A DNA stretch of 64,000 bases from Segatella copri (GCF_002224675.1 NZ_NMPZ01000012.1:1-64000); one strand, 5' to 3'; positions 1-8,400 are shown, counted from the first letter of the stretch. The notes: generated from the sequence alone by a model not told the origin. Program-made: numbers and translations.

Positions 1-132
1 AGTTTACGTTCCAACCTCTCTTATTCTCCTTAGGCTGCTTTAGAGCTTTATGTTAACGAAACCAACTCATAGTTTTATGGCTCCTAAGTCTATGAGTTCC
101 AAGAAGAAAAACATAGAGTTAAAAAGCAAAGA

Positions 133-168
133 AAAAAATAACACGGACAAATTCAATTTGTCCGTGTT
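133..168 (-). terminator. Rho-independent terminator after the ThiD-AraC gene
   Basis: A near-perfect inverted repeat (140-153 pairing with 155-168, core ACACGGACAA/TTGTCCGTGT) is followed on the minus strand by a T-run at 133-138. It sits about 50 bp past the stop of the minus-strand regulator gene. The first 132 bases of the window show no gene. Confidence 0.8.
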
Positions 169-217
169 TCTAATTTAACTTAATTATTTTAACTTTTTGG
201 TCAAAAACCACCTGTTT

Positions 218-1177
218 TCAGCCTTTCTGCCTGAAAGCAGAAGGCGTGACCCCTCTCATCTTCTTGAAGAACTTGGTGAGATGAGCCTGGGATGAGAAGC
301 CGAAGGTATTGGCTATTTCCTGCACCGTATGCGTGGTGGTAGAGAGTTCGCGTTCAATCTCCTTCACGATGTATTCATCGATGATTGCCTTCGGCGTCTT
401 GCCGGAGATACGGCGGGTAACCTGCGCCAGATAGCGGCCACTCACATTCAGCTGGTCGGCATAGAAATGCACATCGCTATAGGTGCGGCAGAAGTTATTC
501 ACCTGCGAGATAAACTGGTTGTAAAGTTCAGAACTCCTGCCCTGCAGATTGCTCTCCCTAGCCAGTTCTATATTGATGAAATCCTGCGCCATCGCCAACG
601 CCTCCTCCATCTTCTTGCCCTGGTTCAGATAGATGGCAAGGGCAGAAGAGAAGCGGTTGATGAGACCATGCGAATTGGCATTATCGAGCCGGTAAATCCT
701 GAGCCCCTGCTTTTCGGCAAGCTCCAGAAGTCGGGAGTTCTGAAGAATGATATCACTCTCCTTCTTTCTCGCCACAACTACCGAGCAGAGCGGCAGCAGA
801 CGGTATTTGATCTGGCTCACCACATCCTCGGTCATCAGCGCATCGCCCTGACTCGACCAGATGGAAGGGGCGTAGATGATATGGTCGGGACGATACTTTG
901 TCAAGGCATCGATGAGCACATTCAGCGTCTCTACCTTGCGTATCATTCCCACCTTCACGATGTTGGGCTGCATATCGTTCATGATTGCCTCTATCTGTCC
1001 GGAAACAATCTCGACGGGAATATCGAAGAACTCCTGGATACCCAGCGTATTCTGCACGGTGATGCTGGTTATCGCCGAAACGGCATAACCTCCCAATTCG
1101 AATATCGTCTTGATATCCGCCTGCACACCAGAGCCACCGGTGCTGTCGGAACCTGTAATCGTTAATATTGGCAACAT
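218..1177 (-). CDS. AraC-family regulator with a degenerate ThiD-like kinase sensor domain
   Basis: This 319-aa protein has two parts. Residues 1 to about 200 resemble the hydroxymethylpyrimidine/pyridoxal kinase ThiD: it keeps the N-terminal GSDSTGGSGVQADIKT signature, the QNTLGIQ segment and the KVGM motif that line the substrate pocket. It lacks the TPN..EA and KGGH segments of the nucleotide half, and the catalytic anion hole GTGCT is replaced by HGLINRFSSAL, so phosphotransfer is unlikely. Residues about 215-319 are a two-helix-turn-helix AraC DNA-binding domain ending GVTPSAFRQKG. I infer a cytoplasmic transcription factor that senses a pyrimidine, pyridoxal-like or other small ligand. 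It starts 28 bp after the stop of the membrane AraC regulator on the same strand, so the two are probably co-transcribed. Automated annotation may call it a bifunctional kinase; the missing residues argue against that. Confidence 0.85.
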   Translation of the reverse strand: MLPILTITGSDSTGGSGVQADIKTIFELGGYAVSAITSITVQNTLGIQEFFDIPVEIVSGQIEAIMNDMQPNIVKVGMIRKVETLNVLIDALTKYRPDHIIYAPSIWSSQGDALMTEDVVSQIKYRLLPLCSVVVARKKESDIILQNSRLLELAEKQGLRIYRLDNANSHGLINRFSSALAIYLNQGKKMEEALAMAQDFINIELARESNLQGRSSELYNQFISQVNNFCRTYSDVHFYADQLNVSGRYLAQVTRRISGKTPKAIIDEYIVKEIERELSTTTHTVQEIANTFGFSSQAHLTKFFKKMRGVTPSAFRQKG

Positions 1178-1205
1178 ATCGTTTGAACTTTAATCCATAT
1201 ACTTT

Positions 1206-4103
1206 TTAGCTGCGCATAAACTCGGTTGGAGTCATTCCAAATGCCTTGGAAAAACATTTGGAGAAATAGCTGCTGTTAGAGAAGCCTACGGTGTACATTA
1301 CCTCCGACACGCTGAACTTGCCCGCCTTTAATAATTTTGCCGCCTTCTGCATTCTCATATCACGGATATACTCCACCGGAGTCTGACCCGTAAGCGCCTT
1401 CAACTTTCGGTAAAGCTGCTTGTTTCCCATACCCATCTTCTCCTGAAGCATCGACACGTTAAAGTCAGAATCCACCATATTCTCTTCTATCATCTCCCGA
1501 ATCTGGTTGAGCAGTTTCTTATCCATCTCATCCATCTCAACTTCCGGAGCCTGAGGAGCATGGAGATCTACAATCATTGCCGACTCGGAATCGCCAGCGG
1601 AAGCATTCACATCGAGATTAGAAACTACCAGATGATTCACCTCCTCGAACGAACGGTGAGCGGCAGCATTCTTCAGGTCATCGGCAAGATTGGCATAGAA
1701 CTGCATACGCGCCTGCACCTGCTCCAGGATTTCCTCCTTCTGCTTTTTCGCCTCCTTCAACTGCTTTCTTACGAAATGAGCATTGATGACCCAGGCTATA
1801 CCCACAATCAGGAGGGTAAGATAGAACAGCTTGCACCAGATGGTGAGATACCATGGTGGAAGAACGGAGATTTCGAGCTGATAAACTTCATCTCCGATAT
1901 TTCCCTCGCCATCCACCACATGCACGGTGAGATGATAATCGCCATACGACAATCCATTGTAAGTGATGTCAAGATTGCCCTTGTCCAGATAATGCCACTC
2001 GTGGTCGCTACCCTCCAGACGGTAGGCATAGACGGCGGTAGGATGATCGGCAAAAGGCAAATCAGACAGTTGGAGCGTGAAGTTGTTCTCATCATGCTTC
2101 AGTACCAGCGTCTTCAGTCCCACGGGCGAAACACCCGGTGTTCCCTCAATGCTCTCGTCGAGCAAGGCATCCTGGGTCTGTCTGCCATTCACCACGATAC
2201 CCGCCAGGAGCAGCTGCGCCTTGTCGTCCTTCTGCATGGTAAGGTCGGCACGGATGGAGATGAAGCCATCATTGCCACCCATCACCACTTCGTGGTTCAG
2301 CTTGGAATAATAGATATTGTTCGGACTCTCCATCGGAATGAAGAATCGGAAACTGTTGTTCTCAGGATCCAGCACGCTGCAGGCATTGCCTGCCACCACC
2401 CAGACCTTGTCTGCCACATCACACATGGAGACTACCTTCGCACCAATCTTCCATTCCTTGCTTTCCAGTTCCTTGCCCTTCATCGGCAGGTTCACCATAA
2501 AGCACTTCACGCTGGCATTGTATCCTACCCACACATTGCCGTTGTCTGATTTCATCAGATAATTGATGGCATCAGTGCCAGGGATATGAGAGATGCGAAG
2601 GGTACGGGTATCGATACGGTCGAGATGATTATAAGATGATGCCCAGACCATTCCCTTTCCATCGAGTACCAGCTGACCGATGTGCAGGCCCGAGAGGGCG
2701 TTCTTTCCCTTGTCTGAGAAATGATGGTCTGCCACACAGGTAGCGGTAGCAGCAGATGAGAGCGAGATGGCTGCCAGAAGGCGCTGCTTGTCCAGCACGA
2801 AGACGCCACCCTGATAAGATGCCATCCACATTCTGCCCATCTGATCCTGAAGAATATCATAAGCCCAGGCAGTAGAATACTTGCCGGTCTTGTCATAAAC
2901 GATGAAGTTGAGCAACTTTCCCGTACTCTTCTGATAGAGGTTGATGCCGTGGTCTGTACAGATCCATACATCCCCCTCCTTATCTTCATAAATCTTACGC
3001 ACACGGTTGTGAGCTAGAGGAGCCGAAGGATTGTTCTGCTTATACCATACCACATTCTGATATTCAGAAGCTGCACCCTGCACACGCACTCCCTCTGCAT
3101 AGTGAATCAAGCCGTTGGTTCCGCCCATCCACCAGTCGCCGCTGCGGGTCTGAAGGATAGCATGCAGACAGTTTCCCTCGCCCGAGAAGGTAATCTTATC
3201 GAGCGAAGTGAAGCGATAGTAGGTATGGGTAGATAAACGGGAAAGTCCGTGATCGGTACCGATCCACACATTCTGCCACTTATCCACATAACAGGACCAT
3301 ACGATATTGTTGGGGATGGTTGCCTCATTGCGCGAGTCGTGAACGAAATGCTCCAGACTGTTGTTCATCGCCATGCGATAAAGTCCATTATCTGTACCGA
3401 TATAGAGATTGCCATCCTGGTCTTCGTCCAGACACTTCACGGAGTTTCCATCCAGCGCCGCAATCTTGGAGAAGTTCTGCAAAGCCTGGTCGGCGCAGTA
3501 CAAGGCTCCCTCGGTACCTATCCAGTAACAGTGGCGCTTGGCATCGTAAGCCAGGGCGTTCACCAGCGGCTGTGCTCCGGGAGTCAGGAGAATCTGGCGC
3601 TGGTTGAGACGGAGTCCGGCGAGAGAACCCACCAGAAGTCCCTTCTGTGTATGCAGGATAGCATACACATCGTTGCCAAAGGCATCTTTCCTGCCCTTCA
3701 TATCAAGCACTCGCAACTCCCTTGCCACCTTTTTACTGCCCTTGCCTCCATCTGATTCCATCGCTGGCGCAGAAGCATAGATTCCCTTCTGCGTATCAAA
3801 CTTCAGCATTCCATTGCCCGTAGCCAGATAGAGCATGCTACCCTCGAAGCCGAGCGCATTGATGCGGATATGACTAAAGGTATGGGAAGCAAAATGACGA
3901 TAGTCGTGATAGCCATCATAACTGTAGAGACCGTTGTCGGTACCCAGCCAGACTACTCCTGATGTATCTTGGGTAATGGCATAGACAGCCTGAGCACCAT
4001 CCAGGGTGGTGTTGACGAAACGTTGCGCATGGAGCGCTATGGTTATAAAAAGCATAGCTATCGCCATGCTTACTCTAGATAAAGCGGTTAGTGATTTGTT
4101 CAT
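1206..4103 (-). CDS. Membrane-spanning propeller/AraC regulator lacking a histidine kinase
   Basis: This 965-aa protein has a signal peptide ending LHAQ, then two-component-regulator propeller repeats (WLGTDNGLYSY, WIGTDHGLSRL, WICTDHGINLY and others), a Y_Y_Y domain at about 660-745, one membrane helix near 750-778, an 85-residue linker and a C-terminal AraC domain (about 866-965). Classical hybrid two-component systems of Bacteroidetes place HisKA, ATPase and receiver domains between the helix and the AraC domain; here they are gone. A short relic remains just after the helix (RMQFYANLADDLK), where the phospho-His position of the H-box reads Asp. It is probably a one-component sensor that passes a periplasmic glycan signal through the membrane to DNA. 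The adjacent galactanase and GH2 genes suggest galactan oligosaccharides as the signal (inference). An in-frame ATG six codons upstream lies within the promoter, so I start at 4103. Confidence 0.88.
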   Translation of the reverse strand: MNKSLTALSRVSMAIAMLFITIALHAQRFVNTTLDGAQAVYAITQDTSGVVWLGTDNGLYSYDGYHDYRHFASHTFSHIRINALGFEGSMLYLATGNGMLKFDTQKGIYASAPAMESDGGKGSKKVARELRVLDMKGRKDAFGNDVYAILHTQKGLLVGSLAGLRLNQRQILLTPGAQPLVNALAYDAKRHCYWIGTEGALYCADQALQNFSKIAALDGNSVKCLDEDQDGNLYIGTDNGLYRMAMNNSLEHFVHDSRNEATIPNNIVWSCYVDKWQNVWIGTDHGLSRLSTHTYYRFTSLDKITFSGEGNCLHAILQTRSGDWWMGGTNGLIHYAEGVRVQGAASEYQNVVWYKQNNPSAPLAHNRVRKIYEDKEGDVWICTDHGINLYQKSTGKLLNFIVYDKTGKYSTAWAYDILQDQMGRMWMASYQGGVFVLDKQRLLAAISLSSAATATCVADHHFSDKGKNALSGLHIGQLVLDGKGMVWASSYNHLDRIDTRTLRISHIPGTDAINYLMKSDNGNVWVGYNASVKCFMVNLPMKGKELESKEWKIGAKVVSMCDVADKVWVVAGNACSVLDPENNSFRFFIPMESPNNIYYSKLNHEVVMGGNDGFISIRADLTMQKDDKAQLLLAGIVVNGRQTQDALLDESIEGTPGVSPVGLKTLVLKHDENNFTLQLSDLPFADHPTAVYAYRLEGSDHEWHYLDKGNLDITYNGLSYGDYHLTVHVVDGEGNIGDEVYQLEISVLPPWYLTIWCKLFYLTLLIVGIAWVINAHFVRKQLKEAKKQKEEILEQVQARMQFYANLADDLKNAAAHRSFEEVNHLVVSNLDVNASAGDSESAMIVDLHAPQAPEVEMDEMDKKLLNQIREMIEENMVDSDFNVSMLQEKMGMGNKQLYRKLKALTGQTPVEYIRDMRMQKAAKLLKAGKFSVSEVMYTVGFSNSSYFSKCFSKAFGMTPTEFMRS

Positions 4104-4108
4104 AGCTG

Positions 4109-4140
4109 CAAAAATACACATTATTCACGACAATGCCAAA
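4109..4140 (-). promoter_or_regulatory. Bacteroidetes-type promoter of the propeller/AraC regulator
   Basis: On the minus strand TTTG (4137-4140), a 20-nt spacer and TATTTTTG (4109-4116) match the TTTG-N19-21-TAnnTTTG consensus. The -7 element ends only 5 nt before the ATG at 4103, so the message should be leaderless or nearly so. Confidence 0.75.
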
Positions 4141-4205
4141 TATTATTAGAGAAAAATAACAATAGAATAAGGAGAATTTGTTGCTACCATTAGAAGAAAT
4201 CTCCG

Positions 4206-4284
4206 TTCAATACTGCTGAACGTATGTTCAACAGTGCTGAACACACATTCAACAGTGCTGAACACACATTCAACGTCGCTGAAC
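4206..4284. repeat. Four direct repeats at an exact 21-bp period (candidate operator array)
   Basis: Copies start at 4206, 4227, 4248 and 4269. The consensus is TTCAACAGTGCTGAAC, itself an imperfect palindrome (TTCA...TGAA), with 5-bp linkers. The 21-bp period equals two helical turns, so all copies face the same side of the DNA. They lie 66 bp upstream of the -33 element of the regulator and downstream of the GH2 gene. AraC-type binding sites are classically arranged as direct repeats about 21 bp apart, and two AraC-domain genes lie next door. The binding role is inference. Confidence 0.7.
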
Positions 4285-4290
4285 GAAGAA

Positions 4291-4326
4291 TTCCCCTAGG
4301 GGTAAGAACTTCTACTCCTAGGGGAA
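4291..4326. terminator. CCCCTAGG hairpin downstream of the GH2 gene
   Basis: A perfect 10-bp stem (TTCCCCTAGG at 4291-4300 with CCTAGGGGAA at 4317-4326) closes a 16-nt loop. It lies 28 bp past the GH2 stop. No T-run follows on either strand, so it may be an RNA-processing or protective 3' hairpin rather than a classical terminator. Confidence 0.5.
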
Positions 4327-4353
4327 TCTATATTTATCATTAATAAGTCTGCT

Positions 4354-6813
4354 TTATATTGCCTGCAGCGTAAGCGACTTTTCCATATTGCGCTTGCCAT
4401 CCTTTACGGTGAGGATGATGTCTCCCTTCTGTGCCTTGCTCTGAACAACAATAACGAGTTTGCCAGAGAAGAGTCGCATGTGTGGCTGAGTGAAGGAATC
4501 GAGCGAAGTAGCATCACCGTTGCATGCTGCCTTGAAGGTTCCGGCACCCTTTACCTCGAAGGTAAGTTCATCATCGGCGAGCGGACACTCGTTGCCGTCC
4601 TTATCCAGGAGGCTCACGGTGATGAAGGCAAGATCGTTGCCATCAGCATTCAGCAGTACGTTGTGCTCATCGGTGCATCCCTCTACCATGCAGGCGATAG
4701 GCTCATGGTCTGGAGTCTCCACGCTGAACTTCATCTGCGCTGGTTCTCCGGCTGTACGCTTCACGTCCTCGCCTACCTTGTCGCCATACTGGTTGTAGGT
4801 AACCACGCGAATCTCGCCTGGCTCATACTTCACATTGTTCCAGCGGAGGCGATAGCGGTCGAGGCGGCTTGACTTGTCCTTGCGCACTCTGCCCTGGCTC
4901 TTGCCGTTTACGAAAAGCTCGCCTTCCACACCATCGGTGTAGCAATATACAGGGGTAACCTGTCCTTCCCTGCCCTTCCAGTTCCAGTGAGGAAGAAGAT
5001 GGGTGGTATGCTGATGCTCATTCCAGCGGGCACGATACATATAATATCGGTCCTTTGGAAGTCCGGCAAGGTCGCAGATACCAAAGTAGCTGCTGCGGCT
5101 TGGCCAGTAAGTATCGTAAGGAGTCGGCTCGCCCAGATAGTCATAGCCCGTCCACACGAACTCTCCGATTACCCAACTGTAGTCATCCTGCATCTTCCAG
5201 TCATCATCCGGGAGATTACTCCAGGAGCAATACTCCGTATCATAGCTGGAGCACTGGCCATCGGCGTATGGATTGTTGTCGCTGGCACGCACCTGAACCG
5301 GGAACTTATACACGCCACGGGAGCTGACGGTAGATGCCGTCTCGGAACCCAGAAGGAAGCCCTGAGGCAACTGCTCGATATTCTTATAATATTTATGTAC
5401 GCGATAGTTGAAGCCCGGAACGTCCATTACCTGGGCAAATCCACTCTTCAGGGCATCCTCAGCCCTATCCATACCCTGGGTTACAGGACGGGATGGGTCG
5501 TACTGATGACAGAGATCCTGCAGATGCTTCGCAATTTCCGTCCCCTCCTTGCTCCACTGCTCAGGAATCTCGTTGCCGATGCTCCACATGATGATGCTAG
5601 GATGGTTGCGGTGATGCTTCACCAGGTTGGTGATGTCCTTGTCGCTCCACTCCTTGAAGAACTTGGCATAACCATTCTTGCACTTAGGATAAATCCACAT
5701 ATCGAAGCTCTCAGCCATTACCATCATACCGAGGGAATCGCAGATTTCCATCTGCATGGTAGAAGGCATGTTGTGGGCTGTACGGATGGCGTCGCAACCC
5801 ATCTCCTTCATCGTCTTGATCTGGCGGATGAGTGCCGCCTTGTTCTCTGCAGCTCCCAACGGACCGAGGTCGTGGTGCAGGCAGACACCCTTGATCTTGC
5901 GGGTGATGCCATTGAGCTGGAAACCATTATTCTTGGATACCGAGATGGTACGGATTCCGGTCTTCAGCGTCTGGACATCAGCCACCTTCTTTCCTTCATA
6001 TCGGGTTAACTTCACCTGATAGAGATAAGGAGATTCCGGAGACCAGAGCTGAGGATTTGCTACCTTCAGGGTAGTCTTGATGGCTGGAGTTGCACCAGAG
6101 ATAGTCTGCTCAGCAACCTTTGTACCAGCCTCATCGAGCAAGGCGATGACTGTCTTGCCCGATTTTCCTATCTTTCCTTCCAAGAGAGCATTCACTTCTA
6201 CTTCTGCCTCCTGCTTATCAGCTTTCAGGGTACGCACGAAGGTATCCCAGGTAGAGAAGTTCTCGTTGCCGTAAAGTTCCACGGAAACCGGACGGTAAAG
6301 ACCGCCGCCCGGATACCATCGGCTGCTTTCCTCTACATTGTTGAGATGAACCTCTACGAGATTCTTCTTTCCGCCAAACTGCACGTAAGGAGTGATGTCG
6401 ATGCGGAAGGCATTGTAGCCGTAAGCCCATCTGCCAGCCTCCTTGCCATTCACGCTCACCACAGGCTGACTCATCGCACCATCAAATACGAGGACGGCAC
6501 GCTTGTAGCCCTTCGGCAACTGAAGATTCATCTTATACATACCCTCTCCAATCCAAGGGAGAGCTCCAGAGCGTCCCGACTTCTCGGTCTTCTCCTTTTC
6601 GCCATTCTGCTCGATAGCCACCATCTGCAGGTCCCATTTCTTATCGAAAGGACCCGCGATAGCCCAGTCGTGAGGCACGGCTACCTGAGACCACGCTTTG
6701 CCATCGCGGGAGAAATCCCACGATGGCAAATTAATGACTTTTCTGCTCTGCGCCTGGCACATGGTAGAGAACGCCAGGGCGAGAGACACGAAAGTAATGC
6801 TTCTCTTGATCAT
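4354..6813 (-). CDS. Glycoside hydrolase family 2 (beta-galactosidase-like), secreted
   Basis: This 819-aa enzyme starts with a signal peptide (MIKRSITFV...CQAQ). It has the sugar-binding jelly roll (VPHDWAIAGPFDKKW, SRWYPGGGLYRPV), the immunoglobulin-like domain and the TIM barrel with acid/base Glu in IMWSIGNEIPEQW. A later Glu in GSETAST is the likely nucleophile, followed by FVWTGYDYLGEPTPY. Two more beta-sandwich domains (DUF4982-like and a C-terminal GH2 domain) complete it. With the galactanase 89 bp upstream on the same strand it probably cleaves terminal beta-galactosyl units from galactan fragments, acting in the periplasm. GH2 also contains other exo-glycosidases, so the substrate is inferred from context. 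I start at the Met preceding the signal peptide; the longer ORF (to 6846) adds 11 residues with no signal character. Confidence 0.88.
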   Translation of the reverse strand: MIKRSITFVSLALAFSTMCQAQSRKVINLPSWDFSRDGKAWSQVAVPHDWAIAGPFDKKWDLQMVAIEQNGEKEKTEKSGRSGALPWIGEGMYKMNLQLPKGYKRAVLVFDGAMSQPVVSVNGKEAGRWAYGYNAFRIDITPYVQFGGKKNLVEVHLNNVEESSRWYPGGGLYRPVSVELYGNENFSTWDTFVRTLKADKQEAEVEVNALLEGKIGKSGKTVIALLDEAGTKVAEQTISGATPAIKTTLKVANPQLWSPESPYLYQVKLTRYEGKKVADVQTLKTGIRTISVSKNNGFQLNGITRKIKGVCLHHDLGPLGAAENKAALIRQIKTMKEMGCDAIRTAHNMPSTMQMEICDSLGMMVMAESFDMWIYPKCKNGYAKFFKEWSDKDITNLVKHHRNHPSIIMWSIGNEIPEQWSKEGTEIAKHLQDLCHQYDPSRPVTQGMDRAEDALKSGFAQVMDVPGFNYRVHKYYKNIEQLPQGFLLGSETASTVSSRGVYKFPVQVRASDNNPYADGQCSSYDTEYCSWSNLPDDDWKMQDDYSWVIGEFVWTGYDYLGEPTPYDTYWPSRSSYFGICDLAGLPKDRYYMYRARWNEHQHTTHLLPHWNWKGREGQVTPVYCYTDGVEGELFVNGKSQGRVRKDKSSRLDRYRLRWNNVKYEPGEIRVVTYNQYGDKVGEDVKRTAGEPAQMKFSVETPDHEPIACMVEGCTDEHNVLLNADGNDLAFITVSLLDKDGNECPLADDELTFEVKGAGTFKAACNGDATSLDSFTQPHMRLFSGKLVIVVQSKAQKGDIILTVKDGKRNMEKSLTLQAI

Positions 6814-6902
6814 ATCTTTTTCTTCTAAGTTAGTACAATATTCCATTTTAAAATTCGCTTTCTATCGCTCCCAGAGGAAGCGAAGAAAGCTAACTTACCC
6901 AA

Positions 6903-7979
6903 TTACTTGAAAGCATCGAGTGCTGCGGTTGGCTTGCCGCTGTTGTCGAAGGCTCCCTTGTCGTAGCCGTTCCAGCCGCTGTTGCATTCAGGCTCCCAGT
7001 AGAACACACCCTCGCAGGTAGAGATTGCCTTGCAGCCATCCACCATCTTCTTGAGGAATGGAGCGGCATTCTCAGAATTCCATACCATACCAATCTCTGA
7101 GATGATGACATCGCAGTTGTATTTGCCGGAAAGGGTCTTGATGTTGCTGAGACAAGCATCGGATACCTGCTCCCAGGTCTTGTCAGTAATCCAATCTGGA
7201 TAGAGCGACATACCGATGACATCCCATTTGGCTCCATTCTGCTTCAAGCCATCAAACATCCAGGTATATTGGCTCAGATTGTTTCCCTTATCGAGATGCA
7301 CAATCACCTTAGCCTCCGGATAAACCGCCTTGACGGCATCATAACCGGCATTGATATAAGCGGCAAAATTAGCCATGTTCTTAGAGGCACGGCCTGTTAC
7401 CTTCAGGGCAGCATCGCCAGCCTCATCATTCCAGAGCATGCCGTCGGTGGTCTCATTACCTACCTGTACCCACTCTACGTTGACACCTCTTGCCTTCAAG
7501 GCATTCAATACATCCTTGGTATGATCGGCAACCGCCTGCTTCATCTGCTCGAAGTCATAGTTTTTCCAGGCAGCAGGAACACCCTGCTTGGATGGGTCTG
7601 CCCAGGTATCAGAGTAGTGGAAGTCTATCATCAGACGCATACCAAGCTGCTGAGCTCTCCAAGCCTTTGCCACCACATCATTCTTTCCGTTCCATCCATC
7701 CTCAGGGTTTACCCATACACGAAGACGGATGGAGTTCATGCCGAGGTCGCGGAGAAGCGCCATGCACTCAGTAGCCTTGCCATTGGCGTTATAGAACTTC
7801 TTTCCGTTCTGCTCCATCTCTGTAATCCAACTTACATCGGCTCCCTTGGCGAAGCCACTCATATCGTATGTCTTCTCCTTTTCGGGAGTGGTATTATCAT
7901 CATTGCTGCAACTCGTGCCCGTAATAGAAAACAAGAGTGCTGAAGCCAGCAATATGGCTTTTCCTAAAATATTCTTCAT
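6903..7979 (-). CDS. Arabinogalactan endo-beta-1,4-galactanase (GH53), lipoprotein
   Basis: This 358-aa protein has a lipobox-type signal peptide (SITGTSC, Cys followed by SNDD), so it is likely anchored at the cell surface. The GH53 barrel shows the conserved start GADVSWI, IRLRVWVNP, DFHYSDTWADPSKQ..P.AW, the acid/base Glu in VQVGNETTDGMLW and the nucleophile Glu in VIISEIGMVW, ending FYWEPE. It cleaves internal beta-1,4-galactosyl bonds of pectic type I galactan. It is first of a likely two-gene unit with the GH2 enzyme. No SusC/SusD-like transporter genes adjoin. The ATG at 7979 is preferred because the upstream codons (to 8042) run through the -7 promoter element. Confidence 0.93.
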   Translation of the reverse strand: MKNILGKAILLASALLFSITGTSCSNDDNTTPEKEKTYDMSGFAKGADVSWITEMEQNGKKFYNANGKATECMALLRDLGMNSIRLRVWVNPEDGWNGKNDVVAKAWRAQQLGMRLMIDFHYSDTWADPSKQGVPAAWKNYDFEQMKQAVADHTKDVLNALKARGVNVEWVQVGNETTDGMLWNDEAGDAALKVTGRASKNMANFAAYINAGYDAVKAVYPEAKVIVHLDKGNNLSQYTWMFDGLKQNGAKWDVIGMSLYPDWITDKTWEQVSDACLSNIKTLSGKYNCDVIISEIGMVWNSENAAPFLKKMVDGCKAISTCEGVFYWEPECNSGWNGYDKGAFDNSGKPTAALDAFK

Positions 7980-8012
7980 TGTTCTTTTGGCTTTTTGGTT
8001 TGATTTCGATTG

Positions 8013-8020
8013 CAAAAGTA
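8013..8020 (-). promoter_or_regulatory. Promoter -7 element for the galactanase operon
   Basis: TACTTTTG on the minus strand, 33 bp before the galactanase ATG, fits TAnnTTTG. No TTTG is found 19-21 nt upstream, which would suit an activator-dependent promoter (inference). Confidence 0.5.
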
Positions 8021-8150
8021 GGTTAGAATACCGCAATCTCACGCTAAATATCAGACAAATCTAGCAACAAAAGGGACAAATACCCGAAATATATCGAAGA
8101 AAAAGGGAAAAGAAAGAAAAAAGACGCAGGAATCCAAGCCCCCAACATAG

Positions 8151-8205
8151 CCTAGGGCAACGCCCTAGGTTAACATTACCAGATAGCTATGCGCCCTGAA
8201 AGGGC
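8151..8205. repeat. REP-like intergenic element with two GC-rich hairpins
   Basis: CCTAGGGCAACGCCCTAGG (8151-8169) is a perfect stem-loop, and GCCCTGAAAGGGC (8193-8205) is a second one. The combination CCTAGGGC..GCCCTAGG plus GCCCTGAAAGGGCAAAAG is, from general knowledge, an intergenic repeat seen in many Bacteroidetes. It often produces spurious short ORFs reading RPERAKA. It lies between the galactanase promoter and the tRNA-Phe terminator. Confidence 0.6.
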
Positions 8206-8222
8206 AAAAGCCTTAAAAACAC

Positions 8223-8259
8223 AAAAAAGCCGAACCTCTTTGAAGAAGTTCGGCTTTTT
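8223..8259 (-). terminator. Terminator downstream of tRNA-Phe
   Basis: AAAAAAGCCGAAC (8223-8235) pairs with GTTCGGCTTTTT (8248-8259). On the minus strand the stem ends in a T-run, four bases past the tRNA-Phe 3' end. It would also work on the plus strand. Confidence 0.85.
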
Positions 8260-8262
8260 AAG

Positions 8263-8335
8263 TGGTACCACCAGGAATCGAACCGGGGACACAAGGATTT
8301 TCAGTCCTTTGCTCTACCAACTGAGCTATGGCACC
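8263..8335 (-). tRNA. tRNA-Phe (GAA)
   Basis: A 73-nt cloverleaf: acceptor GGTGCCA/TGGTACC, D arm AGCTCAGTTGGTAGAGC, anticodon loop CTGAAAA with anticodon GAA, T arm around GGTTCGATTCC. CCA is not encoded. Confidence 0.97.
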
Positions 8336-8368
8336 ATACTCTTACAGATGATTTCTCATTTGCGGGTG

Positions 8369-8400
8369 CAAAGGTACAACAATTATTTGGTTCCACCAAA
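8369..8400 (-). promoter_or_regulatory. Promoter of tRNA-Phe
   Basis: On the minus strand TTTG (8397-8400), a 20-nt spacer and TACCTTTG (8369-8376) match the Bacteroidetes consensus exactly. The tRNA 5' end lies 33 nt downstream of the -7 element. Confidence 0.85.

Noticed and set aside
1..132. A gene or RNA at the left window edge
   Set aside because: No open frame of useful length, tRNA-like fold or promoter could be supported in these bases.
218..1177. Active ThiD enzyme of thiamine synthesis
   Set aside because: Anion hole and nucleotide-side motifs are missing and no thi genes adjoin.
4206..4284. Possible replication iterons
   Set aside because: Chromosomal context with no replication initiator gene, and the unit is a palindrome next to AraC-type regulators.
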